Of a stretch of DNA of 64,000 bases, positions 58,271-64,000 are shown piece after piece. The position numbers were made by a program, and so were the translations under genes. The DNA is from Bacillota bacterium (GTDB lineage Bacteria; Bacillota; Negativicutes; Sporomusales; UBA7701): contig JAEZJM010000019.1 of the NCBI GenBank assembly GCA_023415775.1, positions 124,001-188,000 of the forward strand, in the 5' to 3' direction. Position 1 is the stretch's first letter; the number at the start of each line of letters is the position of its first letter. A model generated the notes under the pieces. It had not been told where the DNA came from, ran no database searches, and worked only from the letters and a program-made list of their open reading frames with translations.

Positions 58271-59725
58271 ATGCCAAAAATGAAAAAATTCCTAGGCGGC
58301 GTTCTCCTAGCGGCGCTGATTATTGTTCCGCCGCTGACGGCCGCCGCCGCCGAGACTGCCGGAAATCAGTATCAATACCTGCCCAACAGCGATATTCTGG
58401 CAACCGCCAACAAGGAACCGGAAGCCAAGGTTGCGAAAAAAAAGGAAAATGGCCCAATCGTTATCGAGGCGGAGGAAATATACTTCAGCGACCTGACGGG
58501 CGCCATGTTCGCCAAGGGTGCGGTAACCATCACCCAGGACAAGACGAACCTAAAGGGCGACTTGATCCGCGGCAACGCCAAGCAAAACCAGATATGGATC
58601 GACGACAAGGCCAATTACAACGAACCGGGGGTTAAGCTCGACGGTTCGCAGATAAACTACAATTACGGGAAACAGACAGGGACGATGCAAAAGACCACCG
58701 GAAAAATCGGCCGCGATTTTGTCGTGGGCGAAACGGTGGAATTTCTCCCGGGAGAATACATCATCACAAATGGCACGATGACCATGTGCCCCGCCAAAGT
58801 GCCGGATTACCACGTCAGCGCCACCAAGGTAGAGATATGGCCTGGCGATAAAATGGTCGCCTATAACGCCAAATTCTGGATTAAAAACACGCTGATATAT
58901 TCCACCCCCAAGTATCAGAAATCGCTCAAAGACGATAAAAGCGAGTTCCCGCGGATAGGTTACTCCAGCAAGGACGGCTTCTGGATCGCCCAGAACCTGG
59001 AGTACCCGATATACAACTCCGATACCAGCAGCGTGGGTGCATTCGTAGACTTAGCCTATTACAGCAAGCGCGGCTTTAAGCCAACATTCGGCGTCTTCGA
59101 CCGCGAGCCCCGATATGCTTTATCCGTGATTCAGGGCGAATTCCGGGACGGCAACAGTTATTTGATCAAGAAAGAGCCGGAGTTCCGCTTCGATTATTAT
59201 TCACGCAAGATCGGCAACTTGCCGATTAGCTACAATTTTTACGCTATCTACGGCAAGTGGACCGATTCCAGCAAGACCAGTTGGCATCAGGATTACTACC
59301 TGTATTTCACCGGCGATCCCATCAAGTTCAGCAAAAAACACCAACTTATCCTCGGGACTGGTCTTGAGCGGGTCAATGAAAGCTACAACAGCAGCACTTC
59401 AAATATCCAGAGATACGACGCGACGCTGTACCAATTCTGGTCCCCCAAGCTGACCACCTGGGAAGCATACCACTATATAAGGAACAACTACTCGTTGTTC
59501 GATTACGGCAGCAACGCGTTGGGGCGCCAGTTCGATCTCGGCTTTAGCTATACGTTCGACCGCCTGAATACAATTTCTTTTGTGCAAACCTATGATGTGA
59601 GAAACAACAGCGTCTACGACCAGGATGTCACCTGGTACCGCAACCTCCATTGCTGGCAGACGACGATAACCTACCGGATCAAGCGCAGCGAATTGATATG
59701 GATGGTAAACCTGACGAAGTTCTAG
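58271..59725 (+). CDS. lptD: Short LPS-assembly protein LptD
   Basis: LptD inserts LPS into the outer leaflet. The 484-aa product is much shorter than E. coli LptD (784 aa). It has a signal peptide (cleavage near AAA-ET), a low-complexity Lys/Glu linker (about 48-60), and an OstA-type N-terminal domain (about 62-190; IVIEAEEIYFSDLTGAMFAK, DFVVGETVEFLPGEYI). The beta-barrel of about 290 residues ends NLTKF. Only two cysteines are present (about 173 and 461), one in each domain, so at most one inter-domain disulfide is possible. No LptE gene is seen. AGGAGA precedes ATG 58271. It stands before the inner-core genes. Confidence 0.88.
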   Translation: MPKMKKFLGGVLLAALIIVPPLTAAAAETAGNQYQYLPNSDILATANKEPEAKVAKKKENGPIVIEAEEIYFSDLTGAMFAKGAVTITQDKTNLKGDLIRGNAKQNQIWIDDKANYNEPGVKLDGSQINYNYGKQTGTMQKTTGKIGRDFVVGETVEFLPGEYIITNGTMTMCPAKVPDYHVSATKVEIWPGDKMVAYNAKFWIKNTLIYSTPKYQKSLKDDKSEFPRIGYSSKDGFWIAQNLEYPIYNSDTSSVGAFVDLAYYSKRGFKPTFGVFDREPRYALSVIQGEFRDGNSYLIKKEPEFRFDYYSRKIGNLPISYNFYAIYGKWTDSSKTSWHQDYYLYFTGDPIKFSKKHQLILGTGLERVNESYNSSTSNIQRYDATLYQFWSPKLTTWEAYHYIRNNYSLFDYGSNALGRQFDLGFSYTFDRLNTISFVQTYDVRNNSVYDQDVTWYRNLHCWQTTITYRIKRSELIWMVNLTKF

Positions 59726-59744
59726 CATAAGGAGAGCGGATTCG

Positions 59745-60755
59745 TTGGAAGCAGATGACCTTACCCTGACCGGCAACCTGTCCGGCCACAGGATCATGAT
59801 CATTGGCGACATGGTGGCCGATGTATACCTTGAGGGCAAAATCTCCCGCATCTCGCGGGAAGCTCCGGTATTGGTCCTCGAACACGGCGGCGAGACAGTG
59901 GTGCCGGGCGGAGCAGCCAACGCCGTCCACAACGCCGCCACCCTCGGCGGCGACGTCTTCGCCGTCGGCGTGGTCGGCGACGACGCGGCCGGACGGGAGC
60001 TTGCCGCCATCCTGGCCGGCAAGAGCGTTCACACAGCCGGCCTCCTCATCGATCCCACCCGGCCGACGATCACCAAAACGCGGGTGATGGCCGGCGGCCT
60101 GGCCACGGTGAGGCAGCAGATCGTGCGCATCGACCGCGAGTCTAAGCATGCCCTGAACAGCGCCAGCGAAGCGCGCCTCCTCGAGTATATTAAGACCAAT
60201 ATCGGCGATATGGCAGCGGTGGTGATGAGCGACTACGGCAGCATCACGCTTTCGCCCGCGGTGCGCGACCTGGTCATCGACGCCTGCCGCCGCCGGGATA
60301 TCCCCTGCATCATCGACTCGCGCTACAACATCCTCGCCTTCAAAGGGGCGACGATAGTGAAACAAAACGAGGCCGAAGTAGCGGCCGCGCTAGGGTACAA
60401 GACGCTTGACGCCGCAGGTGCCCTCGAAGAGGCGGGCAAACGGATGCTGGCGGCGATGGAGGCCAAGGCGATTCTCCTCACCCGCGGGCCGGACGGTATG
60501 AGCCTGTTCGAGGCCGGCGGCAAAGTTACCCATATCCCGGTCTCGAACGTGAGCGAAGTCTTCGACGTCACCGGCGCGGGCGACACGGCCGTCGTTACGG
60601 CCGCGCTTGCCCTGGCGGCGGGCGCTTCGTATGTCGAAGCGGCCAGGTTGGCCAACTTCGCGGCCGGCATCGTCGTGAAGAAGCCGGGCACGGCGACGAC
60701 GACCACGGAGGAATTGCGCGAGGCGGTGGGGGCATACCATGAAAATCATCGCTAG
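59745..60755 (+). CDS. rfaE1: D-glycero-beta-D-manno-heptose-7-phosphate kinase (HldE1/RfaE1)
   Basis: This PfkB-family kinase makes heptose-1,7-bisphosphate for inner-core LPS. The 336-aa product has IMIIGDMVADVYLEGKISRI, the GGAANAVHNAATLGGDV block and the catalytic DVTGAGDTAV motif near the C-terminus. In E. coli this domain is fused to the nucleotidyltransferase as HldE; here they are separate genes overlapping by 17 bp. The TTG start at 59745 has AAGGAGAG upstream. Confidence 0.9.
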   Translation: MEADDLTLTGNLSGHRIMIIGDMVADVYLEGKISRISREAPVLVLEHGGETVVPGGAANAVHNAATLGGDVFAVGVVGDDAAGRELAAILAGKSVHTAGLLIDPTRPTITKTRVMAGGLATVRQQIVRIDRESKHALNSASEARLLEYIKTNIGDMAAVVMSDYGSITLSPAVRDLVIDACRRRDIPCIIDSRYNILAFKGATIVKQNEAEVAAALGYKTLDAAGALEEAGKRMLAAMEAKAILLTRGPDGMSLFEAGGKVTHIPVSNVSEVFDVTGAGDTAVVTAALALAAGASYVEAARLANFAAGIVVKKPGTATTTTEELREAVGAYHENHR

Positions 60756-61227
60756 GGACGAAGCGAAAAATATCGTCGCCGGCCTCAAAGCCGCCGGCCG
60801 CGCAGTCGTCTTCACCAACGGCTGCTTCGATATCCTCCATGCCGGACACGTCCGCTACCTGGCTGCGGCCAAGGCGTTGGGCGACCGGCTGATCGTCGGC
60901 CTCAACAGCGACCGCTCGGTTAAAAGCTTCAAAGGCGCCGACCGGCCGATAAACTGCCAGGACGACCGGGCCGAAGTGCTGGCCGCCCTGGCGGCGGTCG
61001 ACCATGTCGTCATCTTCGACGACCGCACGGCCGAGGGACTTGTAGACGAGATCAAACCCGACATTTACGTCAAGGGTGGCGACTATCGCATCGAGGATCT
61101 ACCCGAGGCTAGAATCGTATCGTCCTACGGCGGCCGTACCGTGCTCGTCCCCGAAGTGCCGGGGAGGTCGTCGAGCAATATCATCGGCAAGATAAAGGAG
61201 ACGGCTTCTCTTGGCTCCCAAAGCTGA
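60739..61227 (+). CDS. rfaE2: D-glycero-beta-D-manno-heptose 1-phosphate adenylyltransferase (HldE2/RfaE2)
   Basis: This enzyme makes ADP-heptose from heptose-1-phosphate. The 162-aa product has the nucleotidyltransferase motif FTNGCFDILHAGHVRYLAAA, the GLNSDRSVKSFKG block, DRAEVLAALAAVDHVVIFDD and KGGDYRIEDLPEA. It overlaps the kinase gene (start inside its 3' end) and the following glycosyltransferase, so the three are translated in series. gmhA, gmhB and hldD are not in the window. Confidence 0.94.
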   Translation: MKIIARDEAKNIVAGLKAAGRAVVFTNGCFDILHAGHVRYLAAAKALGDRLIVGLNSDRSVKSFKGADRPINCQDDRAEVLAALAAVDHVVIFDDRTAEGLVDEIKPDIYVKGGDYRIEDLPEARIVSSYGGRTVLVPEVPGRSSSNIIGKIKETASLGSQS

Positions 61228-62257
61228 CCGCGCCTATAAGAATATTCTCATTGTAAAGCTCAGCGCCATCGGCGACGTGGTTCACGCCCTGCCGGTGGCT
61301 TACGCATTGAAGCAGTGCTTTCCCGCTGCCCGCATAACCTGGGTAGTGGAGAAGCCCTCCTTCGACCTGCTCGCCAACAACCCCTGCATCGACGAAATAA
61401 TCATCTTCGACAAGCCGCGGCTCAAAAGACTGTCCGGCTTCAGGGACTACGCCCCCTCCTTCGTCCGACTGCTGAGGTCGCGGCGCTTCGACCTGGCCCT
61501 TGACCTGCAAGCGCTCTTCAAGAGCGGCGCCATCGCCTTCCTGAGCGGCGCGGCCGAACGCTACGTATACTGCAACACCCGCGAACTCAGCGACCGTCTC
61601 AGCCGGCGGGTCTGCGGCCCCAACCAGCAGGGGCATATCGTCGAACGCTACCTTGATGTCGCACGGGCGGTGGGCTGTGACGTTAAACAGGTGGTATTCC
61701 CGATAAATATCACCGCCGAGGAAGAACTGGCGGCGGCGGCGGTGGCCAGGAAAGCCGGCCTCGACATCGCCCAGCCCTATGTCGTCCTCTCACCGGGAGC
61801 CAACTGGCCCAACAAACGCTGGCCGCCGCCCCTCTTCGCCGCCCTCGCGGACAAGCTGCGGCGGGACGGCCTCGTCCCCGTAGTCAGCGGCGGTCCGGGC
61901 GACGCCGCCCTGGCGGCGGAAATAGCCGCCGCTGCCGCGATGCCGCCGGTCGACCTGACCGGCAAAACATCTCTCAAGCAGCTTGCCCACATCATCAAAA
62001 ACGCCCGCGTCCTGGTCGGCGGCGACACCGGGCCGATGCACCTGGCCGCGGCCCTGGCCACGCCCGTGGTCGCCCTCCACGGCCCCACCGACACCATCCG
62101 CAACGGCCCGTACGGCAACGGCCATAAAGCCCTGGTGACAGCACACGAGTGCGCCGGCTGCTGGCGGCGGGCCTGTCCCCAAGGCCTCGACTGCCTTGCA
62201 GGCATAACCGTCGAGGCGGTCTACGACGCGGTGGGAGGTCTGCTCAATGGCCGTTGA
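61211..62257 (+). CDS. GT9 glycosyltransferase, heptosyltransferase (WaaC/WaaF family)
   Basis: The 348-aa product has the GT9 fold: NILIVKLSAIGDVVHALPVA at the start, VVLSPGANWPNKRWPPPLFA, VVSGGPGDAALAAEIA, and the donor-site motif VGGDTGPMHLAAALATPVVA. The C-terminal CAGCWRRACPQGLDCL resembles the cysteine cluster of heptosyltransferases. It probably adds the first core heptose. TTG 61211 has AAGGAGACGG upstream and overlaps rfaE2 by 17 bp. Assignment to WaaC rather than WaaF is uncertain. Confidence 0.88.
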   Translation: MAPKADRAYKNILIVKLSAIGDVVHALPVAYALKQCFPAARITWVVEKPSFDLLANNPCIDEIIIFDKPRLKRLSGFRDYAPSFVRLLRSRRFDLALDLQALFKSGAIAFLSGAAERYVYCNTRELSDRLSRRVCGPNQQGHIVERYLDVARAVGCDVKQVVFPINITAEEELAAAAVARKAGLDIAQPYVVLSPGANWPNKRWPPPLFAALADKLRRDGLVPVVSGGPGDAALAAEIAAAAAMPPVDLTGKTSLKQLAHIIKNARVLVGGDTGPMHLAAALATPVVALHGPTDTIRNGPYGNGHKALVTAHECAGCWRRACPQGLDCLAGITVEAVYDAVGGLLNGR

Positions 62258-63308
62258 CCCGCAGACCGTCAACCGCATTCTCATAATCAACCTGGCCTTC
62301 ATCGGCGACGTGCTGCTCTCGACGCCGGTGGCCCGCGCCCTCAGCGAGGCTTTCCCCGGCGCGGCTATCGACATGATGGTCATCCCCCTGACCGCGCCGT
62401 TGGCACGCCGCAATCCATACATAAACGACGTAATCGAATACGATAAGCGCGGGCAGCATAAGAAAATCGGCGAACTGTTGAAACTTGTCGGCCAGGTGCG
62501 AGCCCGACGCTACGATCTGGCGGTGACGACCAACTTCGCTCCCCGCGGAGCAATGCTGGCCTGGGCGGCCGGTATCCCGGCCAGGGTCGGCTATGATGCC
62601 CAGCACGCCGGCTTGTTCCTCACCCACATTGCCAGTGCAAAAAGACCGGTGATAAGGCATGAGGCCGAAAACTACCTCGACGTTCTCAAACCGCTCGGCG
62701 TAACCACCGCCGACACCAGTCTCGCGCTCGACATCGATCCGCGGGACACGGCCGCCCTTAGCGGCAAGATCAGCCGCCGACCGGGCAAGAAGCTAGTTCT
62801 AATCTGTCCGGCCGGCAGTTATCCGCATAAGAGCTGGACGATCCAAGGCTACGCCGCACTTATACAGGCGCTCACGCCCGAAGCGGACTGCTGTCTTGTC
62901 GGCGGCAAGGCCGAGGGGCCGCTGCTGGCGAGAATTAATCAGGAAGCCGGCGAGGCAGCGCAGGTATTTCCCGGCACCCTTACACTGGGGGAACTGGCCG
63001 CCCTGACCAAAGAGGCCGATCTGGTAGTCACCGTCGACACCGCGCCGCTGCATATCGCCCAGGCCGTAGGTACGCCGGTCGTCGCCCTGTTCGGACCAAC
63101 CGACCCGCGCGTCTGGGGCCCGCGCGGCCCGCGCGATATAGTCCTTCAGGCGCCCACGGACTGCTCGCCCTGCTGGGGCAGGGCCGCCTGCGGCGATAAC
63201 AGATGTATCAATGCGCTGAGCGCCGACCGGGTCATTACGGCGGCACAGGCACTGTTGGGAGAGGTTCATTGTGGCGAAACTGGCTGTCCTAATCCTAACC
63301 TTCAATGA
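62247..63308 (+). CDS. GT9 glycosyltransferase, second heptosyltransferase
   Basis: The 353-aa GT9 protein opens with ILIINLAFIGDVLLSTPVAR and has ICPAGSYPHKSWTIQGYA, CLVGGKAEGPLLARINQEAG and the donor motif VTVDTAPLHIAQAVGTPVVA. Four cysteines in CSPCWGRAACGDNRC match the heptosyltransferase pattern. It probably adds the second heptose. ATG 62247 lies inside the previous gene (11-bp overlap) with GGGAGG upstream. The 3' end overlaps the next gene by 38 bp. Confidence 0.87.
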   Translation: MAVDPQTVNRILIINLAFIGDVLLSTPVARALSEAFPGAAIDMMVIPLTAPLARRNPYINDVIEYDKRGQHKKIGELLKLVGQVRARRYDLAVTTNFAPRGAMLAWAAGIPARVGYDAQHAGLFLTHIASAKRPVIRHEAENYLDVLKPLGVTTADTSLALDIDPRDTAALSGKISRRPGKKLVLICPAGSYPHKSWTIQGYAALIQALTPEADCCLVGGKAEGPLLARINQEAGEAAQVFPGTLTLGELAALTKEADLVVTVDTAPLHIAQAVGTPVVALFGPTDPRVWGPRGPRDIVLQAPTDCSPCWGRAACGDNRCINALSADRVITAAQALLGEVHCGETGCPNPNLQ

Positions 63309-64000
63309 AGAGGAAAACATCGTCCCCTGCATCGAAAGCGCCGTCTTCGCCGACGAAATCGTCGTCGTCGACAGCGGCAGCACCGACAGGACGGTCGAAC
63401 TGGCCCGCCAGTTGGGCGCTAAAGTCGTCACCCGGAAATTCGACGGTTTCGGCCCGCAGCGCAACTTCGCCCTCACGCAGACCGACGCCGAATGGGTGAT
63501 GTACCTCGACGCCGACGAACGGATAACGCCCGCCCTGGCGGCTGAACTGCGCCGGACGGCGGACGGCGGCGAACCGGCGGCATACGAGATCCTGCGCCAC
63601 AATTACGCCTTCGGCCAGCGCGTCCTTCACGGCGGCTACCGGCCGGACTACTCCCTGCGCTTCTACCCCCGTTCCGCCGTCTCATGGGAAGGGGTGGTGC
63701 ACGAACAGGCCACCGTCACCCTCCCCAAGCGCAAACTGCGCGGCGTGATGAACCACCATACATACACCGACTGGGACCGCTACTTCGTCAAATTCAACAG
63801 CTACACCACCCTCATGGCCCGGAAAATGCACGAGCAGGGCAAGCGGGGCGGTATGCTCCACATCGTTTTCCGGCCGTGGTGGGCCTTCCTGCGGGTCTAT
63901 ATCTTCCAGTTGGGCTGGCGGGACGGCAGGCTGGGCTTCATATTGGCCATGTGCCATTTCTTTTACACAATGACCAAATACGTCAAGCTGTACTATATAA
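63271..64000 (+). CDS. GT2 glycosyltransferase, LPS core (WaaE/KdtX-like), cut by the window end
   Basis: A GTG at 63271, preceded by GGGAGAGG, opens a frame that runs without a stop to the last base (243 codons seen). The sequence begins AKLAVLILTFNEEENIVPCI, then has VVDSGSTDRT (nucleotide-sugar binding), QRNFALTQTDAEWVMYLDAD with the DAD metal motif, and SLRFYPRSAVSWEGVVHEQA. This is a family 2 glycosyltransferase of the WaaE type, which adds glucose to core heptose in some bacteria. The C-terminal part is membrane-like (hydrophobic from about 220). The true end lies beyond the window. Confidence 0.88.
   Translation, partial: MAKLAVLILTFNEEENIVPCIESAVFADEIVVVDSGSTDRTVELARQLGAKVVTRKFDGFGPQRNFALTQTDAEWVMYLDADERITPALAAELRRTADGGEPAAYEILRHNYAFGQRVLHGGYRPDYSLRFYPRSAVSWEGVVHEQATVTLPKRKLRGVMNHHTYTDWDRYFVKFNSYTTLMARKMHEQGKRGGMLHIVFRPWWAFLRVYIFQLGWRDGRLGFILAMCHFFYTMTKYVKLYYI

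Overview
The window comes from a diderm, endospore-forming Firmicute, most likely a member of the Negativicutes (Sporomusaceae-like). The evidence is the mix of gene sets. Firmicute sporulation genes (spoIID, a spoIIQ-type LytM gene, spoIIID) sit beside an mbl/mreB-type gene. The same GC-rich stretch also carries a full outer-membrane and LPS programme, flagellar P- and L-ring genes, and two SLH-domain porins of the OmpM/Mep45 type. All recognised genes lie on the + strand. I cannot name the species.

Layout. (1) 1-4.9 kb: murA, spoIID, spoIIQ-like, spoIIID, mbl. The intergenic spaces hold plausible sigma-E, sigma-F and sigma-E promoters in the order expected for these genes. (2) 4.9-9.7 kb: flgF-flgG-flgA-flgH-flgI-flgJ behind a sigma-28 promoter. 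(3) 9.7-13.5 kb: an AMIN/phosphodiester-glycosidase protein, a small biotinyl/lipoyl-like membrane protein and a large S55 (SpoIVB-type) protease-like protein. (4) 13.5-23.5 kb: a 0.5-kb intergenic region with operator-like palindromes and a G12 tract, then mlaE-mlaF-mlaD-tolC-tamB and a small sigma-70-family factor. (5) 23.6-31.2 kb: bamA with flanking unknown genes, three tandem OmpH/Skp-like genes, lpxD and a small YjbH-like protein. (6) 31.3-47.2 kb: an LpxL-type acyltransferase, an unusual two-gene ABC transporter, lpxC-fabZ-lpxA-lpxI-lpxB-msbA-waaA-lpxK, then kdsB-kdsA-kdsD-kdsC. (7) 47.3-52.7 kb: a second LpxL-type acyltransferase, lptC-lptA-lptB-lptFG and a DUF3084 coiled-coil protein. 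(8) 52.7-58.1 kb: two SLH porins with long leaders, a RuvC/YqgF-fold protein and two unknown exported proteins. (9) 58.3-64 kb: a short lptD, then inner-core heptose genes (hldE1-type kinase, hldE2-type nucleotidyltransferase, two GT9 heptosyltransferases) and a GT2 glycosyltransferase cut by the window edge.

Together the genes build nearly the whole outer membrane: lipid A and Kdo synthesis, flipping (MsbA), Lpt export, Bam assembly, Skp-type chaperones, Mla/TamB phospholipid traffic, and SLH tethering to peptidoglycan. The most unusual items are the ABC transporter at 32.3-35.4 kb, whose permease has a huge periplasmic domain and an EAA-like tail at its C-terminus, and a shared GACT-N4-AGTC operator upstream of tolC, lpxA and the first SLH porin. 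Others are the MlaD with a predicted beta-barrel tail, the sigma factor linked to tamB, the cysteine-free FlgH, and a two-copy structured repeat. Promoters, terminators and operators were read by eye and are predictions.
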